DNA of 64,000 nucleotides from Methanoregula sp. UBA64 (lineage in GTDB: Archaea > Halobacteriota > Methanomicrobia > Methanomicrobiales > Methanospirillaceae). Below are positions 26,014 to 34,968 of this stretch, in pieces (within the stretch, counting starts at the first letter, position 1; every line of letters begins with the position of its first letter). The position numbers and the translations under genes are program-made. The notes beneath the pieces were generated by a model. It was not told the origin of the DNA. It did not search any database and saw only the letters and a program-made list of their open reading frames with translations. The stretch lies in NCBI RefSeq assembly GCF_002502735.1, contig NZ_DAQC01000001.1:613229-677228 (forward strand), in the 5' to 3' direction.

Positions 26014-26445
26014 TCATTCACGGGTTACAAAATATCCTTTGGTGTGCGGCATTTCCCTGAGACCCTTACACTTGTTAAAGTAGGTCTCGCCCCAGATCCA
26101 GGGCTGGTAATTCCAGCACATCTCGGGCTTTACCAAGTGGATCCCGCAGATATACCGGTCCTTTGCGATCCTTTTTAGAAACGGGCAGACCGTGACAAAA
26201 TCCCCGGTCTCGGGGTGGCGCATCTCGAAAAAAACAACGCTCCCCAGGTCTTCGGCCAGGAGATCGGTACATTTTACCGGCGGCTGGTTCTCCCGGAATG
26301 CAACAAACCACGAGAGGATATCGGTCCGGCCGTCCCGGATCCATGCATAGACATTTTCCGGTGTCGGTGCTATACCGGGGCCCAGGATCCGGCAGCAGAG
26401 CCCGCACTGCCGGCAGGGCTCGTCATCGGGGAGGGAATCTGCCAT
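26014..26445 (-). CDS. YkgJ-family cysteine cluster protein
   Basis: The 143-residue protein has the cysteine pattern of the YkgJ/FliB-like zinc or iron-sulfur cluster family: CRQCGLCCRILGPGI near residue 11, VCPFLK near 86, YICGIHLVKPEMCWNYQPW near 98 and a last Cys near 126. The family binds a metal cluster and its role is mostly unknown. The gene is flanked by intergenic stretches and seems to be a single unit. Nothing is noted at 26446-26696. Confidence 0.85.
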   Translation of the reverse strand: MADSLPDDEPCRQCGLCCRILGPGIAPTPENVYAWIRDGRTDILSWFVAFRENQPPVKCTDLLAEDLGSVVFFEMRHPETGDFVTVCPFLKRIAKDRYICGIHLVKPEMCWNYQPWIWGETYFNKCKGLREMPHTKGYFVTRE

Positions 26446-26696
26446 AGGTACTCATCTGCCGGCATCCGGGATAATACCTGCCGGCACAGCAGGAATGGAT
26501 CAGGATACCCATAAGGTGGCTCAGACCTCCCTCACAGGGGACATGACCCATATTCCTGATCCTGAAGAGAAACCCGGGATTTTCCCCACTTCACCATGAG
26601 AGAATACCCCCACAGGTTATGAAACGTGCCCGGTCACCAGAATAATCTTTCATTACAGGATCGATAAAAAAAGGCAAACGGGGAATGTTCCCTGTA

Positions 26697-27794
26697 TCAG
26701 GTAACCGACAGCCCGTTGGTAAGTACGCCAAAGGAGCCATCGGGATTGGTCACTTTAACATCCCAGGAACCGGAATAAACTGGTTGAGACACTTGTGCAG
26801 TAATCGTTGTACCGGATGTGCTGACCGGGGGATTGTAGACATAGATCGTATTATACCCGCTTTTTGAAAGCGAGACCACCAGGCCGGTTCCCGGCTGAAC
26901 GGCTTTACTGGTGACAATGGTCAGGATTCCCGTCCATCCGGTCGATCCACCCACGGCCGTAGGTGAAGTTGTGACGCTGGTAATGGTAAACGAAGATCCT
27001 GCAACGGTAGTTGTCGTGGAAGTTGTCGAAGCTGCGGATGTGGATCCATGGACCGTGAAATAGGTCGAGTAGGTGACGGACTGTCCGTCAGGGTTCGTGA
27101 TGACGACATCCCAGGTCCCGCTGGGGGTATTGGACGGGATGGCAAATGCACAGGTCATGTGAGATGAGGAGACAAGCACAACGCTTGTGGCATTGATGCT
27201 CGTGCCGGACTTTACCAGCTGGACACTTGCCCCGCTCTGGAAACCGCTGCCGACAAGATCGGTGATCGCGACCGTGGTGCCGGCATTTCCCTGATCCGGA
27301 ATCATGTCCTTAAACAAGGGCTTGGGGGCAACGGTTGTTGCAGTGGTTCCTGCCGTTGTAGTGGTCGCTGCTGTTACCGATGAGGCCGTGGTGGCTGAAG
27401 CTGCCGCTGCACTCTTTATTGGTACTGCGGAGACCGTGACCGAAGTCACCTTGACCGGGTACATCTTCTCGAGCGCTGCCCGTCCGGTGGTCTGGGTCTC
27501 CGAGTTCATGCGGTAGCCCCAGCTGCCATCCGTGTTCTGGTACACGAATGCTCGGGTATAGGTATCGGCATCCGGATCGTAACCGGTAATAAGCCACGCG
27601 GTGCCGGAAGAGGCCGAGGCGCTTTTTACAATGTCGCCGGCAGAATAGAGGGCCGCTGCTGTCGTGGTTGTTACCGCAGGGGTTGCGGTTGTCGGAGTGT
27701 CTGTGGTGCCGGACGAACTCGAACAGCCGGCGCACAATATGCATACAATAAGAAGTATTCCTGGGATCAGCAAAAACTTCGCAGCATTTTTCAT
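26697..27794 (-). CDS. Lipoprotein with shared N-terminal domain and IPT/TIG domains
   Basis: The 365-residue protein begins with a signal peptide and lipobox (ILCAGC). Residues about 55-130 form a domain that is repeated in the next gene: YSAGDIV, AWLITGYD, YTRAFVY, WGYRMN and EKMYPVKV. A Thr/Ala/Ser linker follows. Next is an IPT/TIG-type domain (GSGFQSGASVQLVKSGTSINA, ending WDVVITNPDGQSVTYSTYFTV) and a second, similar domain that ends at the C-terminus. It is likely lipid-anchored and surface-exposed. The ATG at 27794 is chosen because the signal peptide starts there. Confidence 0.75.
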   Translation of the reverse strand: MKNAAKFLLIPGILLIVCILCAGCSSSSGTTDTPTTATPAVTTTTAAALYSAGDIVKSASASSGTAWLITGYDPDADTYTRAFVYQNTDGSWGYRMNSETQTTGRAALEKMYPVKVTSVTVSAVPIKSAAAASATTASSVTAATTTTAGTTATTVAPKPLFKDMIPDQGNAGTTVAITDLVGSGFQSGASVQLVKSGTSINATSVVLVSSSHMTCAFAIPSNTPSGTWDVVITNPDGQSVTYSTYFTVHGSTSAASTTSTTTTVAGSSFTITSVTTSPTAVGGSTGWTGILTIVTSKAVQPGTGLVVSLSKSGYNTIYVYNPPVSTSGTTITAQVSQPVYSGSWDVKVTNPDGSFGVLTNGLSVT

Positions 27795-27899
27795 ATACAA
27801 CCATTGCCCGGCAGGATTATTAAAAAAACTGTTTTGGCCGGGAAAATATGATTTTGGAGGGTAAACCGGCAAGGTTTTTGGTGTTACCGCATTGACCGT

Positions 27900-28664
27900 T
27901 TATTCGTCATCGGTCTCTTCGCGGACAGTGAATTCGTTCTGGTATGTGAGGGACTGTCCGTCAGGATTCGTGATCACGATAGTCCACGGTCCAACAGCGG
28001 CAGTACCGGGGATATCGAATGTGGCTTCGATCTGGGAGTCCGAGTCAAAGGTTACACTTGATGCGGTGATGGTCGTAGAACCGGACTTGGTAAGTTTCAC
28101 CGTTGGGGTCGCGACAAAGTTATACCCGGTAATCGTAGAAGTCACCGTCTCGTTAATATACCCTTCATCGGGATCCATGTCCTTAAAGGAGGGTTTGGGA
28201 GCGGTTGTTGTCGTTGCCGTGGTTGTAACCGTTGCGGTAGTCACCGATGTCCTGATAGTTGTTGCCGCAGAGGTAGTTGTCGGAGCCGCTGTTGGTACGG
28301 ATGCAACGGTTACACGGGCAAGCTTTACCGTATACACCTTTTCCATGACCGAACGTTTCGTTGTCTCGGTATCTGCGTTGATCCGATACCCCCAGGTGCT
28401 GTCACTGTTCTTATAAATGAATGCCCGGGTATAGGAATCGGACGATGTATCATATCCGGTAATCAGCCATGCCGACGATACCGATGCCGAGCTGCCCACC
28501 ACATCACCGGCCGAATATTCCGGTGTCGCAGTTGCCGCAGTCGTTGTCACGGCAGATGTCGTTGCAGCAGTGTTTTCCGTAGTACTTCCGGTACAGCCCA
28601 TCAGGACCGCGCTGATAATTACCAGTCCCGCAAAGAAAATTGCAATTCTTTGTGAAATTTTCAT
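27900..28664 (-). CDS. Lipoprotein paralogue with one IPT/TIG domain
   Basis: The 254-residue protein has a signal peptide and lipobox (VLMGC) and the same N-terminal domain as its neighbour at 26697: YSAGDVV, AWLITGYD, YTRAFIY and WGYRIN. One IPT-type domain follows (KDMDPDEGYINETV, then WTIVITNPDGQSLTYQNEFTV) and the protein ends with a few acidic residues. The two genes lie in tandem, about 100 bases apart, and clearly arose by duplication, with an extra IPT domain in the longer one. Surface location is inferred. Confidence 0.75.
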   Translation of the reverse strand: MKISQRIAIFFAGLVIISAVLMGCTGSTTENTAATTSAVTTTAATATPEYSAGDVVGSSASVSSAWLITGYDTSSDSYTRAFIYKNSDSTWGYRINADTETTKRSVMEKVYTVKLARVTVASVPTAAPTTTSAATTIRTSVTTATVTTTATTTTAPKPSFKDMDPDEGYINETVTSTITGYNFVATPTVKLTKSGSTTITASSVTFDSDSQIEATFDIPGTAAVGPWTIVITNPDGQSLTYQNEFTVREETDDE

Positions 28665-28800
28665 GCAGTCGGGAGGAACGTTCGCTCATAAAAAATTGTT
28701 CAACCCGGACCGGATAATAATCCCGTCCCGGTAATAGAGATCCACATGCAGGTTCGGGAAATACTACGAGAAAATAAACGAAAAAAGATGGGATATTGAC

Positions 28801-29478
28801 TTATGCGTCCTTCTTCTCCGGCTTCTTGAAGGTCTCGACAAGGGTGATTTCGTCAATGCCGTTGACCAGTTCAAAGCCTTCGTGAAGGATCCGGCCGCGC
28901 CAGAGGAGCCAGCGGCGGTCGTAGTTGATGCCGGGCGGGAGAGTGACGGTTGCTTTGCCGCCATCGAGGGTAACGTCCATATCTTTCCCTGCATAGAGCC
29001 GGATGAGCCCTTTGAGCTCGTCGAGCGGATCCGTTACGATATCCTCGACTTTGTAGTGGTAGGAAAGCGTCTGGCCGGCAAGCGGGGAGTTGAAATCCAC
29101 GATCACGCGGGAACCGATCACATCGACAACCGTGCCTTCGCCCTGCTCTTCCACATTAATCCGCTGGCCCCTGACCGGTTTTTCCGTGAACTTGTTCTTT
29201 GCATAGGACTGGATCTTTTTGGGGTCGCGCTCGCCAAAGGCTTTTTCCGGGGGAACGGTAACGTCAGCCTCGGTGCCTGCATCCTTTCCCACAAGCTCCT
29301 CGTCAAGGCCGGTGATTACGTGCTTCTGGCCGACACAGACAATGATCGGACCGTAGATAGCCGCAGGGCTGTGAAGGTTTGCCTTCTTTGCGGTCTCTTC
29401 GTCTGTTGTGTCAAAAACCATGCCGCTCGTGCTGCCGGTATAGCTGAGCTTTACAAAATCTCCTTCTTTTATTGCCAT
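28801..29478 (-). CDS. Long FKBP-type peptidyl-prolyl isomerase
   Basis: The 225-residue protein is a SlyD-like archaeal FKBP. It starts AIKEGDFVKLSYTGSTSG, has VITGLDEELVGKDAG near residue 55 and VTVPPEKAFGERDPK near 73, then the flap insert, and closes the FKBP fold at HYKVEDIV near 143. A C-terminal extension of about 75 residues follows, as in long archaeal FKBPs. It helps protein folding in the cytoplasm. No signal peptide is present. Confidence 0.9.
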   Translation of the reverse strand: MAIKEGDFVKLSYTGSTSGMVFDTTDEETAKKANLHSPAAIYGPIIVCVGQKHVITGLDEELVGKDAGTEADVTVPPEKAFGERDPKKIQSYAKNKFTEKPVRGQRINVEEQGEGTVVDVIGSRVIVDFNSPLAGQTLSYHYKVEDIVTDPLDELKGLIRLYAGKDMDVTLDGGKATVTLPPGINYDRRWLLWRGRILHEGFELVNGIDEITLVETFKKPEKKDA

Positions 29479-29534
29479 AATCGTACCTGTCTATATTAAG
29501 TCACAACAGGGACAGATAAAAGTGTGGCACGACT

Positions 29535-30062
29535 ATGCTTGAAATAGAACTGAAAGTGGAGGTTCCCTCGCTTGGACCGGTACGGGAGCGCCTCACAGAG
29601 AATGGTGCAGAATTTACCGGCAAAGACCATGAGCACGATATCTACTATAATGCCCCGCACCGGGATTTCGGTACCACGGACGAGGCGCTCAGGGTCCGCT
29701 ATTACAGCGACCACACGCTCCTCACGTACAAGGGGAAGAAACTCAAAGAGTTCGGCCTCAAGGCCCGCGAGGAGCTGAATACCACCATAGAATCCGGGGA
29801 AATTTTCGAACAGATCCTTGCCCGGCTGGGATTTACCAAAACCGCGGAAGTGAATAAGTGGCGGGAGAATTATACCCTGGGCGACGCCGCGTTTGCCCTT
29901 GACACGGTCGAACACCTCGGCACCTTTGTCGAGATCGAGATCATGGCCGAAGAGAACGGTGACGGTGCGGAAGCAAAAATTTCAGCACTTGCAAAAGAGA
30001 TGGGAATTAGTGGCGAGCCTATCCTCGCCTCATACCTTGAACTCGTCCTATCTAGACCGTGA
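29535..30062 (+). CDS. CYTH-domain protein (CyaB-like class IV)
   Basis: The 175-residue protein has the E-x-E-x-K motif at the start (MLEIELKVEV) and alternating charged strands such as LRVRYYSDHTLLTYKGKK and VNKWRENYTL, with an acidic pattern FVEIEIMAEE near residue 134. These line the tunnel of CYTH enzymes, which act on triphosphates (class IV adenylate cyclase, thiamine or inorganic triphosphatase). The archaeal members are mostly of unknown substrate. Its 3' end overlaps the convergent phosphoesterase gene by eleven bases. Confidence 0.85.
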   Translation: MLEIELKVEVPSLGPVRERLTENGAEFTGKDHEHDIYYNAPHRDFGTTDEALRVRYYSDHTLLTYKGKKLKEFGLKAREELNTTIESGEIFEQILARLGFTKTAEVNKWRENYTLGDAAFALDTVEHLGTFVEIEIMAEENGDGAEAKISALAKEMGISGEPILASYLELVLSRP

Positions 30063-30693
30063 GGAGTTCGATTTTTATGTCCTTTGCCTCGGTACCGAAA
30101 TGGAGCATGGCACAGTAGCCGTCCATTGCCGGGCCGGGGTTGACAATCTTTGTCCCGCCGACCTCTTTTACCCCGCGCTGTTCGTGAATGTGAGCGCAGC
30201 AGATGAGGTCGAAGTCGCTGATGTGGCGGGCAAGGCTCTGGCTGCCGACATGCTCGCCGTTTGCGACATCAAGTGTGTCGTACGGCGGGGCATGGCAGAG
30301 GAGAACGTTGTGCACGGTCTTTTCCATCTTGGCCATGGCACCGGTAAGCAGGTCATCGATCTGCTTGTCGGTCAGTTCAAACGGTGTATTGAACGGGGTC
30401 GGGTTTGAGCCACCGACACCGACAATGGTCATCTTCCCCAGGTTCATTGCAGAACCGTGGAGGTTGACCGCGTCTGAGTGTTCGAGCGTATCGAGGATCT
30501 CCTTTGGATCACAGTTGCCGGGTACCGCAAAACAGGGTACATCGATACGTGAAAACACGTCGTCAACAGTGTCCACAGGACCCATATTGGTGATATCGCC
30601 TGCAATAAATACAGCTTCCGGATTCAGTTCCAGAAATGAATCAATTTTGCCGAATTGACCATGGAGATCTGCTATCAAAAGCACATCTTTCAT
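30052..30693 (-). CDS. Metallophosphoesterase
   Basis: The 213-residue protein shows the calcineurin-like phosphoesterase motifs: IADLHGQ near residue 7 (D-x-H), FIAGDITNMG near 30 (G-D), VPGNCDPKE near 58 (GN-x-D; the usual His is Cys here), LCHAPPYDTLD near 132, and CAHIHEQRG near 167 (GH or H-x-H). The two metal ions are bound by these residues. Substrate unknown; archaeal members include nucleases and phosphodiesterases. It overlaps the end of the CYTH gene on the other strand. Confidence 0.88.
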   Translation of the reverse strand: MKDVLLIADLHGQFGKIDSFLELNPEAVFIAGDITNMGPVDTVDDVFSRIDVPCFAVPGNCDPKEILDTLEHSDAVNLHGSAMNLGKMTIVGVGGSNPTPFNTPFELTDKQIDDLLTGAMAKMEKTVHNVLLCHAPPYDTLDVANGEHVGSQSLARHISDFDLICCAHIHEQRGVKEVGGTKIVNPGPAMDGYCAMLHFGTEAKDIKIELLTV

Positions 30694-30715
30694 GGTATAT
30701 TATTGCAGATGGCGG

Positions 30716-31810
30716 CTAAAAAAACCTTACCGAGGGATCGTTCCACGAACCTGTCAGTTTTCCTCCGAGGGCGAGTGCGCCGCAGGTTTTTTCGGTTGCA
30801 GCCATGAGCGAACGCGCATGCGTCCCGGCAAGCGGGGTGCCCGGGAGCGGGATGAACCGGTGGAGATGGACCGTCCCGGTCCGGGCAATGGTTTTCATGG
30901 CATCGACCGTCTGTTCCTGGTCTTCGTCCGTCTCGAACGGAAACCCGACGATAAAATCCACAACGGGCATGATCCCGGCATCGTGACAGCGTTCTGCAGC
31001 CTCTATCGCATCGGCAACCGTATGGCCCCGGTGCAGCCGTGAGAGGACGGCATCGCTCCCGGACTGGGCGCCGAAATGGAGTTTCGTGTTCGCGCAGTAG
31101 TCGGTGACGAGCGCAAGCGATTCGTCGCAGATAAACTCCGGGCGGACTTCGCTTGGGAATGTCCCGAAAAAGATCTCACGGTCGATGTGCATAAGGAGTT
31201 TTTTTACCTTGTCAAAGCGCGGGTGTATGCCATCGGAGCCATAGGCAAACGCATTGGGGGTGACAAAACGTGCCTGGGTATGCCGGTTTGCGTACCGGAT
31301 AACGGCATCGATGGACCGGTGCCGCATGCAGCGGCCGAAAAGCTGCGGGGTCTGGCAGTACCCGCAGGCAAACGGGCAGCCCCGCGTAATCTCGATATAG
31401 CCTTTCATTTCGGCAAATGCAGGATAGGCGTCGAGCCGGACGCATGTCCGGGCCGGCTCGAACCAGTCACGGGTTGCAACTCCGGGGATATGCCCGGTAT
31501 TGCCTGCGCTGATCTCGTCAAGCAGCCGGGGAAGCGTATACTCCCCCTCGCCCACAATAACGTAATCCGCGTATTCGGCAACCTCGCGGTAACAGGCCGA
31601 TGCATGCGGACCGCCCACAACCGTAATTCCTTCCGCCTCTGTGATCTCGTCCCGGTAGCGGGATTCGTTTATTGAATTGAGGGAATAGCAGGTTACATCG
31701 CGGCCCGGGGATGATACCGGGCGCAGGCTCCAGCCGGCACGTTCGCATGCGGCTGAAAGCACGGCAAAGGAATTATGAGCTGCGGCAACCCTGCGCCAGT
31801 TCACCTGCAT
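30716..31810 (-). CDS. B12-binding-like radical SAM protein (TIGR04013/MJ1487-type)
   Basis: The 364-residue protein has an N-terminal Rossmann-like cobalamin-binding-type domain (residues 1-110, with EGITVVGGPHASACY and YVIVGEGEYTLPRLL) and a radical SAM domain. The cluster motif CPFACGYC follows IEITRG near residue 140. The second half has the substrate-like motif LHFGAQSGSD and RLHRGHTVADA near 250. Family members of this type in methanogens are called MJ1487-like; the reaction is unknown. It follows the phosphoesterase gene on the same strand with about 20 bases between. Confidence 0.82.
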   Translation of the reverse strand: MQVNWRRVAAAHNSFAVLSAACERAGWSLRPVSSPGRDVTCYSLNSINESRYRDEITEAEGITVVGGPHASACYREVAEYADYVIVGEGEYTLPRLLDEISAGNTGHIPGVATRDWFEPARTCVRLDAYPAFAEMKGYIEITRGCPFACGYCQTPQLFGRCMRHRSIDAVIRYANRHTQARFVTPNAFAYGSDGIHPRFDKVKKLLMHIDREIFFGTFPSEVRPEFICDESLALVTDYCANTKLHFGAQSGSDAVLSRLHRGHTVADAIEAAERCHDAGIMPVVDFIVGFPFETDEDQEQTVDAMKTIARTGTVHLHRFIPLPGTPLAGTHARSLMAATEKTCGALALGGKLTGSWNDPSVRFF

Positions 31811-31833
31811 GGTAATTCTAAAAAAAGAGGAAG

Positions 31834-32256
31834 TTAGTGCTGGCGATAGGCACTGAGTTCATCTGCGACTTTGTAGGTCTGACCATTCATTTCAGTGACA
31901 TATACAACTACCCGGTCGGGTTTGTTGGGGTCTTTTGTTCCCTGAAGCTTGACAGAGTCATCCTTGTTGGTTCCGATAGTTGCTTTCTCCACCTGGCCGT
32001 CAGAACGGTAGACCGTAACATCAATGGATTTTACTAGACCCTGCCCTCTTCCTCCGTTAAAGACTACGGGGATAGTCCCATCATATACCTTCTCCTGAAC
32101 GGTTACGGTAACCGCATTATTGGCAGGTACTGCATCCGTTGGGCTCGTTGTAAGGGACGAGGATGACCCGGATGAAGATGTTGAATTTGTGCACCCGGCA
32201 ACTGCAACAGCAAGGCAGACAAGAACAACTGCCATGAGAAAACCGATCGCTTTCAT
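31834..32256 (-). CDS. Secreted lipoprotein of unknown function
   Basis: The 140-residue protein has a signal peptide and lipobox (AVAGC near residue 21), a Ser/Thr-rich linker, and a beta-rich domain of about 95 residues that starts NAVTVTVQEKVYDGTIPVV and includes VYRSDGQVEKATIG and DRVVVYVTEMNGQ. It resembles other small lipoproteins in this window in layout only. It may be on one transcript with the radical SAM gene downstream, 24 bases away. Confidence 0.7.
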   Translation of the reverse strand: MKAIGFLMAVVLVCLAVAVAGCTNSTSSSGSSSSLTTSPTDAVPANNAVTVTVQEKVYDGTIPVVFNGGRGQGLVKSIDVTVYRSDGQVEKATIGTNKDDSVKLQGTKDPNKPDRVVVYVTEMNGQTYKVADELSAYRQH

Positions 32257-32307
32257 ACCAGAAAATATGGGGTTGCCGTATTTGGCATTTGCGTTTTAAA
32301 AAAAAGA

Positions 32308-32865
32308 TTAGAGAAATACTGCAACTGCAATAACCGTTGTCCACAGCCCGTTTTTGTCTCCCTGTGCGGACTGGCAGACATGTTTTGTCCGGATGATCTT
32401 GCCGCTTGCCTTATAGGTCTGCTCGCGTTCCTGCCATGCGGCATTTGCATCGAACTCGATACCGAGGGTTGTCGCAAGCATCGTTGCCGCGAGGTCTTCG
32501 GCATATTCCCCGGTCTTGTCCTGGGTTTCGCCGAACGCATGGTGTTCCGAGAGGTATCCGTACTCCTCCACATCTTTGGGGAGTGCGAGGCCCACTGCCG
32601 CAGAGACCAGGCGGTTTGGCTCGTTTGTCTCGTTTCTTGCCATCACACAGAACGTGATCCCGCCGGACTGGAGTTCGTTAAGGCCGCTCCGGGTCGGGAT
32701 CTGTTTGCATTTCGGCGGGAAGATACTCGACACGTACACGAGGTTGCATTTTTCGATACCGGCCTTTCGTAACGCCAGTTCGAACGATGCAAGACGATCC
32801 TTATGGATACCCACCCCCTTGGTGAAAAAGAGCCTCGTTGGAACAAACATGATTTTTTTATGCAA
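32308..32865 (-). CDS. pdaD: Pyruvoyl-dependent arginine decarboxylase
   Basis: The 185-residue protein is PdaD, which makes agmatine for polyamine synthesis. The self-cleavage site is VYVSSIFPP; cleavage is expected between Ser46 and Ser47, turning Ser47 into the pyruvoyl group. Typical stretches are PTRLFFTKGVGIHKDRLASFE near residue 9, LQSGGITFCVMARNE near 65, and HHAFGETQDKTGEYAEDLAA near 107. Length matches the methanogen enzyme. It stands alone at the end of a minus-strand run. Confidence 0.92.
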   Translation of the reverse strand: MHKKIMFVPTRLFFTKGVGIHKDRLASFELALRKAGIEKCNLVYVSSIFPPKCKQIPTRSGLNELQSGGITFCVMARNETNEPNRLVSAAVGLALPKDVEEYGYLSEHHAFGETQDKTGEYAEDLAATMLATTLGIEFDANAAWQEREQTYKASGKIIRTKHVCQSAQGDKNGLWTTVIAVAVFL

Positions 32866-33087
32866 CCTGTTGCTTATTTTATTTTTTGGTAGAGACAGGT
32901 ATCGTTTAGGCTCTTAAACCCAAGTCAGCCGGGAAAGACAACAATCCCCTGCCGCAGACTATAAAAAAATCCTCATTACCCGGAATTTTCACCATTCCGC
33001 GCACAAACAGTATAAAAAAAAGCGGAGTCCGGGGTTTTGGATCCGTTTTGTGGTTCCCGTTAAAACCAGATGCACGGCAATTATCCG

Positions 33088-34287
33088 TCATTCGTGACGG
33101 AGGGCATCGATCGGGTTGAGATTTGCTGCCTGCCATGCGGGGTACAGCCCGCAGAGGATACAGATAACGATCCCAAACCCGACGCCTTCGGCAACCGAGA
33201 GCATGCTCGCCACGGTAAACAGGTACTCGGTAGTTTTGAACATCAGGGAACTAATCGCGAATCCGGCAAGGAGACTGAGCAGCCCGCCAACGACACTCCC
33301 CACAACACCGATGATAGTTGCCTCATAGATGAACATGCTCATCACCTCTTTTTTCTGGGTGCCGATACTCCGCATGATCCCGATCTCTTTTATCCGCTCG
33401 TTAACAGACATCATCATGATATTGAAGATCGAGACCCCGGCAACAATCATCGAGATCCCGCCAATTGCGGTAACAAACGTTGTGACCATGCCAAACGTCT
33501 CGAATATGGATGCAAGGGTCGCCTTGCTGTCGATAACCGAGACGGTCTTGTCTTTTGTGTTCCGGTTAAGCTGCTTTTCGATCGTGGTCTTGACATCTGC
33601 CGTGTCGCCGTTTGTCACCTTGACAACGACCTCGTTTAACTCGTCGTCGGACCGGTCAAAGGCGTTCTCGAACCAGTCCTGGGTCACGACAAGGGCGCTG
33701 TCGGTACTGATATCGAAGCTCATGCCTCTTTCTTTGATGATCCCGGTGACCCGGAGCGTGCCATACTCGCCGTTCTGTCCGATCGAGATCCGGGAACCAA
33801 CCTTGATGTTATGGTCTTTTGCAAAGGTCGTCCCGACCAGGCAGCCGGAGTTCCCGTTGCTGTAATCGCCGGCTTCGAGATCGGGGAGCAGCTTTTTCGT
33901 ATCGTCCGTAGGCATTCCGTAAATCGGCGCAACGATGTCGTCGCTCCCCACGCCGACTTTCATGTGCGCGGATGTCGACATCACCGGGATAGCGGTATTC
34001 GGTGCCACGGACCGCTTTATCTGCTGGAAGTTCTGGTTGGTGAGGTACATGTTGTTTGAACTGCCGCCCCCGCCGAATCCGCCACCCCCGCCGGCGTACG
34101 GGGTCACGATCACGCTGTCCCCGACCGAGGAAAGGCTCGATGAAACCTCCTGCACGATCGTGTTACCCAGGATCCCCATCGAGGCAATGGCAACAACGCC
34201 GATGATGATCCCAAGCATTGCAAGGCTCGACCGGAGCATGTGGATCCGTATATTCCGCTTTGAGATCTCCCAGAATATCCCGGTCAT
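33088..34287 (-). CDS. ABC exporter permease (MacB/FtsX type)
   Basis: The 399-residue protein has the MacB-like layout: a first helix at 15-40 with RSSLAMLGIIIGVVAIASMG, an extracytoplasmic domain of about 220 residues (with GGGG-rich loop near residue 68), and three C-terminal helices around 265-290, 320-350 and 365-385. FGIVICILCGLYPAWQAANLNPIDAL at the end is the usual FtsX-family ending. It works with the ATPase at 34284, whose stop overlaps the permease start in ATGA. Likely exports or extracts lipid-linked or peptide substrates. Confidence 0.9.
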   Translation of the reverse strand: MTGIFWEISKRNIRIHMLRSSLAMLGIIIGVVAIASMGILGNTIVQEVSSSLSSVGDSVIVTPYAGGGGGFGGGGSSNNMYLTNQNFQQIKRSVAPNTAIPVMSTSAHMKVGVGSDDIVAPIYGMPTDDTKKLLPDLEAGDYSNGNSGCLVGTTFAKDHNIKVGSRISIGQNGEYGTLRVTGIIKERGMSFDISTDSALVVTQDWFENAFDRSDDELNEVVVKVTNGDTADVKTTIEKQLNRNTKDKTVSVIDSKATLASIFETFGMVTTFVTAIGGISMIVAGVSIFNIMMMSVNERIKEIGIMRSIGTQKKEVMSMFIYEATIIGVVGSVVGGLLSLLAGFAISSLMFKTTEYLFTVASMLSVAEGVGFGIVICILCGLYPAWQAANLNPIDALRHE

Positions 34288-34961
34288 TCTTCGATCCTCC
34301 CGTCAACGATCCGGATCGTCCGGTCGGTATATTCCGCAACGTGGGGATCGTGCGTGACAATGATGATAGTCGATCCCTTCCGGTTGAGTTCGGTCATGAG
34401 TTCCAGGATACTTGCCCCGGTTTTGGAGTCGAGGTTCCCGGTCGGCTCATCGCAGAGCAGGATATCGGGGTCGTTGATGAGCGCCCGGGCGATTGCCACA
34501 CGCTGCTGCTGGCCGCCCGAGAGTTCGAGCGGCGTGTGGGTGTAGAGGTGCTCGTCCAGCTGGACGGCCCGGAGCACTTCGACTGCTTTTTTCTCATCGA
34601 CCTGTTTCTGGCTTTTGAGCATCTGGGGGAAACTGACATTCTCGATGATGTTTAAGAGTGGGAAGAGGTTGAAGTACTGGAAGATGAACCCGATCCGGTC
34701 ACGGCGCAGGTTGGTGAGCTCGGAGTCGCTCATGGAGCGAACGCCAATGCCGGAGATGAAAATATCCCCGTACGTGGGGGTGTCGAGGCAGCCCATGAGG
34801 TTCAAAAGCGTTGATTTGCCCGAGCCCGACGGCCCCATAATCGAGATGAACTCCCCGTGTTCCACTTCAAACGAGATGTGGTTTAAGGCCACAACATCGC
34901 CTGCCTTGAGCGGGTATATTTTTACTACATCGGAAAATTTGATGACCGGCTGCATGACCAC
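34284..34961 (-). CDS. ABC exporter ATPase (MacB/LolD type)
   Basis: The 225-residue ATPase has the Walker A GPSGSGKSTLLNLMG near residue 39, the Q loop with FIFQYFNLFP near 93, the signature LSGGQQQRVAIARAL near 143, Walker B ILLCDEPTGNLD near 165, and the switch His in IIVTHDPHVAE near 200. The layout is of the LolD/MacB group, which partners MacB-like permeases. It is the middle gene of a three-gene unit with a membrane-anchored envelope protein upstream. Confidence 0.93.
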   Translation of the reverse strand: MVMQPVIKFSDVVKIYPLKAGDVVALNHISFEVEHGEFISIMGPSGSGKSTLLNLMGCLDTPTYGDIFISGIGVRSMSDSELTNLRRDRIGFIFQYFNLFPLLNIIENVSFPQMLKSQKQVDEKKAVEVLRAVQLDEHLYTHTPLELSGGQQQRVAIARALINDPDILLCDEPTGNLDSKTGASILELMTELNRKGSTIIIVTHDPHVAEYTDRTIRIVDGRIEE

Positions 34962-34968
34962 AGATCTC

